From contig CAZRGP010000004.1 in assembly GCA_964599695.1 (NCBI GenBank), positions 101,209-165,208 of the forward strand: 64,000 nucleotides of DNA, in the 5' to 3' direction. Positions 8,901 through 16,637 of the stretch are shown one piece after another; position 1 is the stretch's first letter; each line of letters starts with the position of its first letter. A program made the translations under genes and the position numbers. The stretch is from RUG11783 sp964599695. GTDB taxonomy: Bacteria; Bacillota; Clostridia; Oscillospirales; Ruminococcaceae. The notes beneath the pieces were generated by a model, which saw only the letters and a list, made by a program, of their open reading frames with translations, was not told the origin of the DNA and did not search any database.

Positions 8901-9265
8901 GGTAATCTGCCGTCATACAGTTCAAACTGGTCGACATCACGTCTCGTTTCCTCCACCCTTGTGACTAAAGTGTTGCCATCTTCTCCCTGGGAGAAGACAT
9001 CGATCATCTTGCTTGCGAAACAACGATCTACATATTCCAGCTGTTCGATTGCTGCAACATCATTGGCATCAAAGCCATAAGAAGAATAGATTTGTATATC
9101 CTGCAGGTGGTACCGATCATTATAGCGGTCGACACTGTCTTCCATGATCAGCCTAGTACTTAAAAGTCCCATCATGAAAGCAACACCGATCATAACGATC
9201 ATGACCAGTGAAATAAAGCGGTTAAAGCTTTTGCGTATCAGACGTAATGTGTCAATGTGGAACAT
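5930..9265 (-). CDS. large FtsX/MacB-type ABC permease with long extracytoplasmic coiled coil
   Basis: A 1111-residue permease with two FtsX domains. A first membrane segment at about 19-38 is followed by an extracytoplasmic region that is mostly coiled coil (about 227-560, rich in Glu, Gln, Ala and Leu heptads). A block of three segments follows (about 587-607, 636-660, 685-705), with the cytoplasmic loop GQIGIFRALGFSK. A fifth segment lies near 757-777, followed by a second extracytoplasmic domain and three C-terminal segments with the EIATLKVLGFRPGEV coupling loop. It is read with the preceding ATPase: TGATG joins the stop and the ATG at 9265, while the frame also allows a TTG one codon earlier. 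Such proteins act in lipid, peptide or cell-wall-related processes rather than simple uptake. Substrate unknown. A weak hairpin with a distant T run follows the gene. Confidence 0.85.
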   Translation of the reverse strand: MFHIDTLRLIRKSFNRFISLVMIVMIGVAFMMGLLSTRLIMEDSVDRYNDRYHLQDIQIYSSYGFDANDVAAIEQLEYVDRCFASKMIDVFSQGEDGNTLVTRVEETRRDVDQFELYDGRLPENAGEVVVLNNSLDSGYQVGDRLTLFLDGDDVTKYLKKSEVEVVGVARAPAYLAKMLGTSTLKNLELDMVVYTIPSAFLREYYSTVYVVFSGTEDMNGFSKNYDDRIDDLKADLKVFANKQQTQLKDKLVDQYTREIEENEKKLEEKKSEAQLQLDEAQQALEEANIQIIANQAQLDSLNSVLRKARERLSSLQNQYSARYGEVEGKINQVVSQHGGKSFEEIYSEILTDYGTYTALKSMQSGSGADAYEARIAEVQADTDARRANLNNVLYPRRSELEAVIADPEKSDAEKESARTELNSVNLEITGEEQQIAVNDRLISGYRELQQAQASGLADQTMESIDEKYGGSVEKTYREMTQLAQDRVAWEAFKTEIGLAQEAVDSASAEISSTQSQLDSGKAAYDAGVKEYQEKLILFNEEIEKAEAEIRKAYQDLEELPDASWMLLDRESHYSSYMYANNCKQMGAIGIALPVLFYLVAALVCMTTMTRLVDEQRGQIGIFRALGFSKTAVIGKYVLYALCASLIGSTVGLFLGMGIFPTVIYNTWRLMYDLPPIMMQVPFKNLVICYMAFGVLIGGVTALVAEKTLKEQPSQLMRPKAPKSAKKVFLEKIPFIWRKLSFTGKITVRNLIRYKTRFFMTVIGVAGCTALLVVGWGIKDSIKDVVAIQFGELYNYNFVVSLNNDHALSEIRESLESDLSNEYVVPLMSYSSKYYHDDEEDVIQVQVMDARESNDIFHFRALDHSTSLRLTNSGAFVTEKFAKNNGIQKGDYITIESRNGIKAEVKVAEIVEMYFQHYLYISSDYYDALFSEPFHANTIAIKSSAQAEDIEILVDGMDGYESLTDFTSVTEQFNTMIRALDLIILVIIITAGALAFVVLINLTQVNISERIREIATLKVLGFRPGEVESYLFKEILLLTVIGAVAGLPLGVVEHHFIMNVINMEMIMFGQNIKTMSFVYAFAITIVFSVIVLFMTKKPLRKIEMIESLKSVE

Positions 9266-9966
9266 CAATACTCAATATCCTCGATCGGTTTCGGATTATC
9301 ATTCAGCGTGACAGATTCGATCTTCCCGCTCTTGACACGGATGATCTTTTGTCCCATTTCTGCCAGAGCACTGTTATGTGTGATCATGACGACCGTCATT
9401 TTCTGGTTCTTAGACATATCCTGTAGGACTTTGAGCACCTGCTTGCCTGTAATATAGTCCAATGCACCTGTCGGCTCGTCGCAAAGCAGCAGTTTGGGAT
9501 TCTTCGCCACAGCTCTGGCGATCGCCACCCTCTGTTGCTCTCCGCCAGAAAGCTGAGACGGGAAATTATTGATCCTTTCCTCAAGTCCGACCATTTTAAG
9601 GACAAAACGTGAATCCATGGGATCATCGCACAACTGTACTGCCAGATCCACATTTTCCTTTGCGGTCAGGTTCTGTACCAGATTGTAAAACTGGAAAAAA
9701 AAACCGACATCGAACCTCCGGTAATCACACAGCTCCTTTTCGCCTGACTTGGAGATCTCTTTCCCGTCGACCGTGATCTTTCCCGATGTAGCTGTATCCA
9801 TTCCCCCGAGGATATTCAGAATCGTGGTCTTCCCGGCTCCGCTGGAGCCGAGGATCACAACAAATTCACCTTTATCGATGGAGAAAGAGACATCATCCAA
9901 TGCCTTGATCTCAACCTCACCCATCTGATAGATCTTACTGACATTTTGAAAATCGATAAAACTCAT
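9265..9966 (-). CDS. ABC transporter ATP-binding protein of the LolD/MacB class, partner of the large FtsX permease
   Basis: A 233-residue ATPase with Walker A GSSGAGKTT, the FFFQFYNLVQNLTAKENV block characteristic of the LolD/MacB/FtsE class, signature LSGGEQQRVAIARAV, Walker B LLLCDEPTGALD and the switch His in MITHNSAL. The start is the ATG at 9966, with GAGAGGA six bases upstream; the longer frame reaching 10095 adds 43 residues with no family resemblance. Its stop codon shares a base with the permease ATG, so both are made together. Upstream lie four phased TGGCAC repeats and a possible extended -10 element, suggesting activation by a response regulator; no two-component genes are adjacent. 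Confidence 0.9.
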   Translation of the reverse strand: MSFIDFQNVSKIYQMGEVEIKALDDVSFSIDKGEFVVILGSSGAGKTTILNILGGMDTATSGKITVDGKEISKSGEKELCDYRRFDVGFFFQFYNLVQNLTAKENVDLAVQLCDDPMDSRFVLKMVGLEERINNFPSQLSGGEQQRVAIARAVAKNPKLLLCDEPTGALDYITGKQVLKVLQDMSKNQKMTVVMITHNSALAEMGQKIIRVKSGKIESVTLNDNPKPIEDIEY

Positions 9967-10271
9967 CGCAGTTCCTCTCAGGATCGTACTGAATTTATTA
10001 TACAGGCAATCTTTCATTAAAAGTGAATGAAAAGAAAAAATCGCCATCAATCGGCGGTCGTTTCTGTAAATGCATCTTTGCAGTATATCAGACATTCAAG
10101 ATACATCTTCGCTGTGTGATAACTGTGTAAATAAGTCATATTAGCGTGCCACAGGTGTGCCAAATTCGCTTCAAATGTGCCAAATCTGTGCCATTTTTCC
10201 ACCATTTTCATGTTATTTCTGTTACAATTCTTCTGAATTGTAATACCCACAAAGTACTATAAAATAGAGAA
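9967..10271 (-). other. intergenic control region of the ATPase/FtsX operon
   Basis: About 300 bases without a credible gene. A 67-codon frame here (10250-10047) has no ribosome site, is rich in His, Tyr and Cys and is taken as noise. The region holds four TGGCAC repeats (described separately), an extended -10-like TGATATACT near 10085, and an imperfect CGCCGATTGATGGCG hairpin near 10050 in the presumed leader. Confidence 0.5.
10146..10193 (-). promoter_or_regulatory. four phased direct repeats of TGGCAC (probable response-regulator or activator sites)
   Basis: Read on the minus strand, TGGCAC occurs at 10193-10188, 10182-10177, 10162-10157 and 10151-10146, three of the copies as TTTGGCACA or TTGGCACA. 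Start-to-start distances are 11, 20 and 11 bases, close to one, two and one helical turns, so all copies face the same side of DNA. Pairs of direct repeats 11 bases apart are typical of OmpR/PhoB-family regulators. They lie about 185-225 bases upstream of the ATPase start. Confidence 0.6.
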
Positions 10272-10293
10272 AAACCGCCATTTCTGGCGGTTT
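10272..10293 (-). terminator. intrinsic terminator of the tRNA-Leu gene
   Basis: CCGCCA-GAAA-TGGCGG hairpin followed on the minus strand by TTTTTCTC, seven bases beyond the tRNA 3' end. Confidence 0.85.
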
Positions 10294-10299
10294 AACTTT

Positions 10300-10383
10300 T
10301 GGTGCGAGTGACGAGACTTGAACTCGTACGTCATGGACACACGCCCCTCAAACGTGCCTGTCTGCCTATTCCAGCACACTCGC
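10300..10383 (-). tRNA. tRNA-Leu (anticodon GAG)
   Basis: The minus strand folds as a class II tRNA: acceptor GCGAGTG paired with CACTCGC, a long variable arm, T-loop GTTCAAGTC and an encoded 3' CCA. The anticodon stem CACGT/GCGTG encloses the loop TTGAGGG, giving anticodon GAG, which reads CUC/CUU leucine codons. A consensus promoter stands directly in front and a terminator behind, so it is a single-gene transcript. Confidence 0.95.
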
Positions 10384-10396
10384 ATCAGCAAGCGAT

Positions 10397-10425
10397 ATTA
10401 TATCAAACCGTTCTGACAGTGTCAA
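10397..10425 (-). promoter_or_regulatory. consensus sigma-A promoter for tRNA-Leu
   Basis: TTGACA (10425-10420) and TATAAT (10402-10397) with a 17-base spacer, about 14 bases before the tRNA 5' end; a perfect consensus as expected for a stable RNA gene. Confidence 0.9.
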
Positions 10426-10481
10426 TGAAAGATTTGAAGATTTTTGTAATGAATCAATACCTACCAAATCCAGGTCATAAA

Positions 10482-11762
10482 TCATGAACGGTCGATATTA
10501 TTGGCCACATCCTCCGCAGATATCTCAGCCACATCCTTCAGCTTACGCTGGATCTGTCTTGTGCGAACGCCAATAAGCTTATCCAGTTCTTCGTTTGCTT
10601 TCACGATCCTGTTCTGAGCATTCTGAAGAACCGCACCGAACGTATCGAACTCGGTTCGCACATCCCCAAGGACCTTCCACACCTCCGAAGATCTTTTCTG
10701 AATCGCAAGAGTACGAAATCCCATCTGAAAAGAGTTCAACAGAGCAGCCATCGTCGTCGGTCCTGCAACGCTTACCTTGTAAAGCCGCTGGATCTCATCC
10801 ACAACGCCGATCCTCACTGCCTCGGCGTACAGTCCTTCTACAGGAAGGAAAAGAATCGCAAAATCCGTCGTGTAAGGCACCTGTACATACTTGTCCCGGA
10901 TCTTTTTCGCTTCCTGTCGGATACGTGTATAAAGATCTCTGGACGCACGGTCGATCAGTTCCTTATCTCCGGTGTCATAGGCATTTAGCAGATACTGATA
11001 GACATCAAGAGGAAATTTGGAATCAATGGGAAGATAGACCGTCTGCTGATCATCTCCTGGAAATTTTACGGCAAACTCAACTGGATCGTTGCTGCCTGGC
11101 TTCGTAAAAACATTCTGGTCATATTGTTCAGGTGACATGATCTGCTCTAGGATAGCGCCGAGCTGTATCTCACCGAATATCCCTCTTGTCTTTACATTGG
11201 CAAGCACCTTCTTCAGGTCGCCCACCCCGTTGGCAAGATTCTGCATCTCGCCCATGCTCTTATATACCGCTTCCAATTGATCCGATACCAATTTAAAACT
11301 TCTGCCCAGCTTATCTTCCAAAGTCTTCTGAAGTTTCTCATCAACGGTGGTACGAATCTCAGCGAGCTTTTCGTTATTATCTTTCTGAATGGCGTCGAGA
11401 CGCGTCTCCACGGTCTCACGGATATGCTCCAAGCTCCGCTCGTTCTGGAGAGAAGATGTGGCCATCCGCTTATCCATCGCCTCGAGCCGCTCATTCACAT
11501 TATTCTGAAGCGCAAGAAGGCGAGAATCTTCCCTTGAGAAAGAAGAGTCGAGAGTCTGCCCGATGGAGCGGTTGATTGCCTGTACAGATTGAGATGATTC
11601 CTTACGGGAGGCTCGCAGTTCAGCGCTCATTTCCTGCCTCATCTCCTGAAGCCTTTTTTCTGTCTGCTTATCACTGCTGTGAGTGAGCAAAAAACAACAC
11701 AGGATCAAGGAAACAGCGGAAAAAGCAGTGGAAAGGATCAAAAGAACATCTGTAATGGTCAT
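10482..11762 (-). CDS. rmuC: DNA recombination protein RmuC
   Basis: 426 residues: an N-terminal membrane segment (about 5-27), a long coiled-coil region (about 35-190), and the RmuC core with GIFGEIQLGAILEQIM, LPIDSKFPLDVYQ, and FLPVEGLYAEA followed by AGPTTMAALLNSFQMGFRTLAIQKRS. RmuC limits inversion of short repeats during replication and is thought to be nuclease-like. The length is typical. It begins five bases after the end of der and is last in the DUF512-der-rmuC operon, ahead of the tRNA-Leu promoter. Confidence 0.95.
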   Translation of the reverse strand: MTITDVLLILSTAFSAVSLILCCFLLTHSSDKQTEKRLQEMRQEMSAELRASRKESSQSVQAINRSIGQTLDSSFSREDSRLLALQNNVNERLEAMDKRMATSSLQNERSLEHIRETVETRLDAIQKDNNEKLAEIRTTVDEKLQKTLEDKLGRSFKLVSDQLEAVYKSMGEMQNLANGVGDLKKVLANVKTRGIFGEIQLGAILEQIMSPEQYDQNVFTKPGSNDPVEFAVKFPGDDQQTVYLPIDSKFPLDVYQYLLNAYDTGDKELIDRASRDLYTRIRQEAKKIRDKYVQVPYTTDFAILFLPVEGLYAEAVRIGVVDEIQRLYKVSVAGPTTMAALLNSFQMGFRTLAIQKRSSEVWKVLGDVRTEFDTFGAVLQNAQNRIVKANEELDKLIGVRTRQIQRKLKDVAEISAEDVANNIDRS

Positions 11763-11767
11763 TACCT

Positions 11768-13078
11768 TTACCCTCGTCCGCGGATCATGATACGAATTGG
11801 AGTACCCTCCAATCCGTATGTCTCCCGTATCTGATTTTCCAGATATCTCTGATAACTGAAGTGAAACAGCTCCGGATCATTGCAGAATACTGCAAATGCA
11901 GGCGGTCTCGTCGTCGGCTGGGTTATATAGTAGATTTTCAGCCTCTTACCCTTGTCTGACGGAGGCTGTACACGTGATGTCGCTCTCGCAAGAAGCTCAT
12001 TCAACGTACCGGTCTTGATACGCATGGCATTCTGCTCATCTACATATTTGATCAGCTCGAGAAGGCGATCCACACGCTGCCCGGTCTTTGCCGAAATGAA
12101 AATAATGGGAGCATAAGCCATGAAACTGAAATCATTTTCATATTTCTTTCTCTGCTCCTGCATGGTCTTGTCGTCTTTTTCAACAAGATCCCACTTATTG
12201 ACGCAAATTATGCACCCCTTGCCCTGCTCATGTGCGTACCCGGCGATCTTGCTATCCTGCTCGCCGAATCCCTGAGTTGCATCCACCATAATGACACACA
12301 CATTTGCACGGTCAACTGCAGCAAGCGCTCTCATGACACTAAACTGTTCGATCTTATCATCGATACGCGCTTTTTTTCTCATTCCCGCAGTGTCGATGAA
12401 GGTGAATTTGCCCTTTTCATTCTCCACATGCACATCAATGGAATCTCTGGTCGTACCCGCAACATCCGAAACGATGACACGGTTCTCACCGACTATTCGG
12501 TTGATAAGACTTGATTTCCCGGCGTTAGGACGCCCGATCACTGCCACGAGAACGGAGTCGTCCTCTTCCTCTTCATCCGGTTCATCCAGATACGATACGA
12601 CAGCATCGAGAAGATCCCCTGTTCCATGCCCGTGAAGGGATGAGACCGGATAAGGATCGCCGAAACCGAGAGAATAGAATTCGTAAAACTCTGCAGGAAC
12701 AGCACCCAAAGAATCCACTTTATTGACAACCACAATGACCGGTCTTCCGCTCTGACGCAGAAGGTCAGCCAATTCCATATCGGCAGCTGTTACGCCTGCC
12801 CGAATATCCGTAAGCATAAGAATCACTGCGGATGTCTGGACAGCAAGTTCCACCTGCTGACGAATATGCGGCATATAACCCGAGTTGTTACCGAGCTCAA
12901 GCCCACCGGTGTCGATCAGGGAAAACTTATATTTGCCCCATTCACAGTCCCCGATAAGACGATCCCGTGTTACACCGGGCATGTCATCAACGATCGCTCT
13001 GCGCTCGCCGATCATTTTATTGAAAAAAGTAGATTTTCCCACATTGGGGCGCCCTACGATTGCAACTGTCTGCTTCAT
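11768..13078 (-). CDS. der: ribosome-associated GTPase Der (EngA)
   Basis: 436 residues with two tandem G domains and a KH-like C-terminal domain. Domain 1: P-loop GRPNVGKST at residues 8-16, DTAG-type DTGGLE, NKVD. Domain 2: GRPNAGKSS, DTAGMRKKA, NKWD and SAKTGQRV. The C-terminal KIYYITQPTTRPPAF block is the KH-like region. Der is essential for 50S subunit maturation. Its ATG overlaps the stop of the DUF512 gene (ATGA), and rmuC follows five bases later. In many Clostridia der is followed by plsY and gpsA; that arrangement is not seen here. Confidence 0.97.
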   Translation of the reverse strand: MKQTVAIVGRPNVGKSTFFNKMIGERRAIVDDMPGVTRDRLIGDCEWGKYKFSLIDTGGLELGNNSGYMPHIRQQVELAVQTSAVILMLTDIRAGVTAADMELADLLRQSGRPVIVVVNKVDSLGAVPAEFYEFYSLGFGDPYPVSSLHGHGTGDLLDAVVSYLDEPDEEEEDDSVLVAVIGRPNAGKSSLINRIVGENRVIVSDVAGTTRDSIDVHVENEKGKFTFIDTAGMRKKARIDDKIEQFSVMRALAAVDRANVCVIMVDATQGFGEQDSKIAGYAHEQGKGCIICVNKWDLVEKDDKTMQEQRKKYENDFSFMAYAPIIFISAKTGQRVDRLLELIKYVDEQNAMRIKTGTLNELLARATSRVQPPSDKGKRLKIYYITQPTTRPPAFAVFCNDPELFHFSYQRYLENQIRETYGLEGTPIRIMIRGRG

Positions 13079-14391
13079 TCACCCTCCTGTCTTCCGAGCA
13101 TCGCATCAAGCAAATCAAATCCGTCACTCGTCAGCCTGAGGGGCTTTCCGAGTTTTTCTTCGAACTCTGCTCTGGTAACATCATCCAAAAAACGATCATT
13201 GTCTCTTCTTAAAACGGCTTCTGTCATACACAGATATTCGCCTTTCAGATCCACATCCTTCAACTGGGCCAGGATATCCTGAGCGGTGAGTAGACCTGCC
13301 ACAGTTATTGTAGGCCCGTAAAAATCATTTCTGATTACATGGACATGAACTCTCAGGTTGGGAAACTTCGGTTTCAGAAGTTCTCCCAGGTGGATCATTA
13401 AATCCTTTGCAGCAAAACCTGTTGCGATATCCACATCATAGGGCATATCGTCAGGGTCTTCCAGCCTTAGCGCAGCCTTGAACTCATCCTCAAGCTGCGT
13501 GCACATGCCTACACCATTCTCTATTTGAAGGTAATCACCGTAATCTTCCGGAGCAAGCATCGGTTCTTCGGCCATCAGGTAGAATTCGTCGGATGCAAAT
13601 ACAACGTCATTTCCGTATTTTTCCCTGCACCGTGCAGCGATCGGACGTATGATCTCCAGCGTTTCTTTGGAACTCTCCTTGTCAAAGCCACGCAAAGGTG
13701 TCAGTCCTTCTCTGTGAGAAGTCAGCCCTACGGGGACCACCGCTATGCTCCCTACCTGCGGACATAGTTTGACCAGATCTTCCAATGTGCTTTTCAACTC
13801 TTCACCGTCATTCCAGTCCCGGCACAAGACGATCTGACAGTTGATATCGACACCTGCTTCAGCGAGCTGGTATAAGTATTTCAGACTTCTTCCTGCAAAC
13901 CTGTTGCCAAGCATCCTATTTCTCAGTTCGGGATTCGTCGTATGAACTGAGATATTGACCGGTGAGATCTTCATCCGGATGATGCGTTCGACATCATGAT
14001 CCGAAAGATTTGTCAAAGTAACATAACTTCCAAAGAGAAAGCTCATTCGCTCATCATCATCTTTAAAATAGATGCTGCGACGCATTCCCTTAGGATTCTG
14101 GTCAATAAAACAGAATATGCAATTGTTCCAACAGGAGTGCTCCTTGTCCATGAGAAAGGAGTCCGATTCCAGACCGAGCTGTGTATACTCATCCTTTGAT
14201 ATATGCGCTTCCTGCTTTGTTCCGTCAGGAAGTTCAAACACAAGGTCGAGTTCAGTGGCAGACGAATAGAAACCGTAATCAAGGATATCCGATATCTCCT
14301 CTCCGTTGATGGAGACGAGCATCGTTCCTTCAGGTAAATTTAAAGATTCCGCGGGAGATCCCATCTCCGCACCGACGATCTTAACTGCCAT
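13075..14391 (-). CDS. DUF512 family radical-SAM-like protein with PDZ domain
   Basis: 438 residues. An N-terminal PDZ-like part (MAVKIVGAEMGSPAE) is followed by a radical-SAM-like barrel with the cluster motif CWNNCIFCFIDQ and then the DUF512 C-terminal domain (VFASDEFYLMAEEPM; DIATGFAAKDLMIHL). The family is widespread in Clostridia, usually next to der, as here; its reaction is unknown. I start at the ATG at 14391, with GAGGGA just upstream, giving the usual N-terminus; the longer frame begins with TTG and adds six residues. The last four bases overlap the der start. Confidence 0.9.
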   Translation of the reverse strand: MAVKIVGAEMGSPAESLNLPEGTMLVSINGEEISDILDYGFYSSATELDLVFELPDGTKQEAHISKDEYTQLGLESDSFLMDKEHSCWNNCIFCFIDQNPKGMRRSIYFKDDDERMSFLFGSYVTLTNLSDHDVERIIRMKISPVNISVHTTNPELRNRMLGNRFAGRSLKYLYQLAEAGVDINCQIVLCRDWNDGEELKSTLEDLVKLCPQVGSIAVVPVGLTSHREGLTPLRGFDKESSKETLEIIRPIAARCREKYGNDVVFASDEFYLMAEEPMLAPEDYGDYLQIENGVGMCTQLEDEFKAALRLEDPDDMPYDVDIATGFAAKDLMIHLGELLKPKFPNLRVHVHVIRNDFYGPTITVAGLLTAQDILAQLKDVDLKGEYLCMTEAVLRRDNDRFLDDVTRAEFEEKLGKPLRLTSDGFDLLDAMLGRQEGE

Positions 14392-14406
14392 ACATTCCCT
14401 CAAAAT

Positions 14407-14436
14407 CAAAAAAGACGAGGATTTGATCCCCCGTCT
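14407..14436 (-). terminator. intrinsic terminator after rpmF
   Basis: AGACGGGGGATCAAATCCTCGTCT hairpin followed by a run of six T on the minus strand; it separates rpmF from the DUF512-der-rmuC operon. Confidence 0.8.
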
Positions 14437-14449
14437 CTTTGTTCTTTCG

Positions 14450-14632
14450 TTACGCTTCTTTGCTTACAACTTCTCTGCCGTTGTAATATCCGCAGAAACC
14501 ACATGCCTTGTGCGGAACCATGTATTCACCGCACTGCGGGCAAGTAACAAGCGTTGGAGCGGCTATCTTCCAAACGGAGGAGCGTCTTTTATCGCGCCGC
14601 GCCTTGCTGGTTTTTCTTTTCGGTACTGCCAT
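14450..14632 (-). CDS. rpmF: 50S ribosomal protein L32
   Basis: A 60-residue protein starting MAVPKRKTSKARRDKRRS, the invariant start of L32, then a zinc ribbon with CPQC and CGFC. The start is the ATG at 14632, preceded by GAGGAGG about eight bases upstream; the longer frame adds ten residues from an ATG without a site. All four Cys are kept, so this is the zinc-binding C+ form of L32. It ends before a terminator. Confidence 0.97.
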   Translation of the reverse strand: MAVPKRKTSKARRDKRRSSVWKIAAPTLVTCPQCGEYMVPHKACGFCGYYNGREVVSKEA

Positions 14633-14748
14633 GCCGAGCACCTCCTCTATCATCACATTCAAAGCAACGCCCCGAAAAAGCGTGCTTGATTATTATATCA
14701 TAATGAATATACCTGTCAATGAATTTTTCAGGTTTTTTTCATACGATT

Positions 14749-15153
14749 TTACAGATATTTTTTCAGGTTATCGGTAAGGGCAGACATGTCTGCAGAAACC
14801 GTAACAATGACCTTTACATATTCCGGCGCAACATCATTGATGTGGTCCAAAAGCGCCCCAAGGCCTTCCAGATCCCCGCCGCCAATCTTCAAAGAGCCGT
14901 CCATGTATACCTGCTCTATATCGTAGTCTCCTGCGAGAACTCCCATGATGAATCCGAAATACTGATCATACCCGCGGATATTATAATCATCGACATCAAT
15001 GATGCGTATGCTGGGTTTGATGTTATAAGTGGATTTCATTCCCTTTTCAATACAGACGATGTGCCCGTCCGTGACCTGGCACGCATTGTTCATCTGCTCG
15101 ATTATCGTTTTAGTCTTGCCGGAGCCCTTTTCCCCGACCACCAACTGTATCAT
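14749..15153 (-). CDS. small P-loop ATP-binding protein (often annotated as PilT-like), function unknown
   Basis: 134 residues from the ATG at 15153 (GGAGG ten bases upstream). It has a Walker A motif GEKGSGKTK at the N-terminus (residues 7-15), a middle strand IVCIEKG, RIIDVDDYN, and a DGSLKIGG loop before a C-terminal VKVIVTVSAD strand. It resembles a small clostridial family that databases often label twitching motility PilT, but it lacks the rest of PilT and is far too short to be a pilus ATPase. It sits between pgi and rpmF on the same strand, 38 bases after pgi. No function is assigned. Confidence 0.75.
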   Translation of the reverse strand: MIQLVVGEKGSGKTKTIIEQMNNACQVTDGHIVCIEKGMKSTYNIKPSIRIIDVDDYNIRGYDQYFGFIMGVLAGDYDIEQVYMDGSLKIGGGDLEGLGALLDHINDVAPEYVKVIVTVSADMSALTDNLKKYL

Positions 15154-15191
15154 TTCGGTAATACCTCCATTCAACTTTTTTATATTATAAC

Positions 15192-16511
15192 TTATTTCAG
15201 GAGATTTTTCTTGTCATTCTCATATCCGGGTTTATCCAGAAGAGCAAACATGTTTCTCTTATATGTTTCCACGCCGGGCTGATTGAACGGGTTGACCTGA
15301 AGCAGATAACCGGAGACTGCACAGGCGCGTTCCATAAAGTAGATAAACTCTCCCAGGCTGTATGCATCGACCTTATCCACTTCAACGATGCTGCAGGGCA
15401 CGCCTCCCTCAACATGAGCGCGAAGAGTGGCATCAGAAGCAACTTCATTGATCTGCTCGAGTGTTTTCCCCGCCAGATAATTCAGGCCGTCAAAGTCAAC
15501 TTTTTCAGCTTTAACAGCGAGTTTTGATCCGGTGTCCTTAAACGAAACGAGCGTTTCAAACAGGAATCTGCTTCCATCCTGAATGTATTGCCCCATGGAA
15601 TGGAGATCCGTTGTAAACAGTGCGCTGGACGGATAGATACCCTTCTTGTCCTTCCCTTCGCTCTCGCCAAAGAGCTGCTTGTACCACTCGCCCATCATGC
15701 GGAAGCGAGGCTCAAAGCAGGAAAGGATCTCCACATTCTTACCCTTACGGTACAGGACGTTTCTGACAGCGGCATAGAGATTGGACGGGCTGTCAAGCGT
15801 GTCACAGAGATCGATCGCCGCCCTGTAGTCAGCAGCTCCCTGAAGAAGTGCATCTGTATCGATACCGGCAACTGCAAGGGGAAGCAGACCGACAGCAGTG
15901 AGGACAGAGAATCTGCCGCCTACATCGTCCGGTACAACAAAAGTTTCATATCCCTGTTCGTCAGACAGCTTTTTGAGAGTCCCCTTTGCTCTGTCTGTTG
16001 TTGCCAGGATCCGCTTTGCTGCTTCCTTCTCTCCGTATCTTTTGATAAGATAATCACGTAAAGTGCGGAAAGCAACAGCAGGCTCGGTAGTGGTTCCTGA
16101 TTTGGAGATAACATTGACCGATACTTCTCCCGTCTCACAGATCTCAAGCAAGTCTGAAAGATCAGCAGAGGAAATGGAATTACCGGCGAAATAGACCTTA
16201 GGCCTGCAAAGTTCGTTATGCTGTTCACCAAGGATCATTTCCAGCACTGCGCGCGCCCCAAGATAGGAGCCGCCGATGCCAACAACAATAAAGATATCGC
16301 TGTTCTCACGTACGCGTTTCGCAGCAGCTTTAATCCGTGCATATTCCTCTTTGTCAAAGTCGACCGGAAGATCTCTCCACCCGATGAAATCGTTTCCAAG
16401 GCCGGTCCCGTTCCTGAGTGCCTTCGAGGCATTCTCTACCTCAGGCGCGATCGCTTTCAACTCATCTTCGGTGACAAACCCTTCCATAAATCCTGTATTA
16501 TAACGAATCAT
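15192..16511 (-). CDS. pgi: glucose-6-phosphate isomerase
   Basis: 439 residues; interconverts glucose 6-phosphate and fructose 6-phosphate. Motifs include IVVGIGGSYLGARA, VISKSGTTTEPA, GGRFSVLTAVGLLP (substrate phosphate and sugar sites), and the C-terminal NPFNQPGVETYK with the catalytic Lys region. The length fits the short Firmicutes form. The start is the ATG at 16511, because GAGGTG lies seven bases upstream inside the four-codon longer reading. A promoter TTGACT-18-TATGAT stands upstream. It connects the sugar-phosphate products of the PTS region to glycolysis. Confidence 0.97.
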   Translation of the reverse strand: MIRYNTGFMEGFVTEDELKAIAPEVENASKALRNGTGLGNDFIGWRDLPVDFDKEEYARIKAAAKRVRENSDIFIVVGIGGSYLGARAVLEMILGEQHNELCRPKVYFAGNSISSADLSDLLEICETGEVSVNVISKSGTTTEPAVAFRTLRDYLIKRYGEKEAAKRILATTDRAKGTLKKLSDEQGYETFVVPDDVGGRFSVLTAVGLLPLAVAGIDTDALLQGAADYRAAIDLCDTLDSPSNLYAAVRNVLYRKGKNVEILSCFEPRFRMMGEWYKQLFGESEGKDKKGIYPSSALFTTDLHSMGQYIQDGSRFLFETLVSFKDTGSKLAVKAEKVDFDGLNYLAGKTLEQINEVASDATLRAHVEGGVPCSIVEVDKVDAYSLGEFIYFMERACAVSGYLLQVNPFNQPGVETYKRNMFALLDKPGYENDKKNLLK

Positions 16512-16545
16512 GACGCACCTCATTATGCTTTAAAATATCTATACA

Positions 16546-16575
16546 ATCATATTGCATTGAATCCATTAAAGTCAA
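16546..16575 (-). promoter_or_regulatory. probable sigma-A promoter of pgi
   Basis: TTGACT (16575-16570) and TATGAT (16551-16546) with an 18-base spacer, about 35 bases before the pgi start. A forward TATAAT at 16601-16606 probably serves the divergent mtaB gene. Confidence 0.6.
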
Positions 16576-16637
16576 TCTCGCAAAACCCCATTCAATAAAG
16601 TATAATAGGGGTCAACTTACAATCAGGGGGAATATCT

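Noticed and set aside
10141..10200. The TGGCAC repeats as sigma-54 promoters
   Set aside because: No copy is followed by the TTGC element at the required spacing; the phased direct repeats fit an activator better.
10047..10250. A 67-codon frame before the ABC ATPase gene
   Set aside because: It has no ribosome site, odd composition and covers the repeated operator region; the ATPase start is well defined at 9966.
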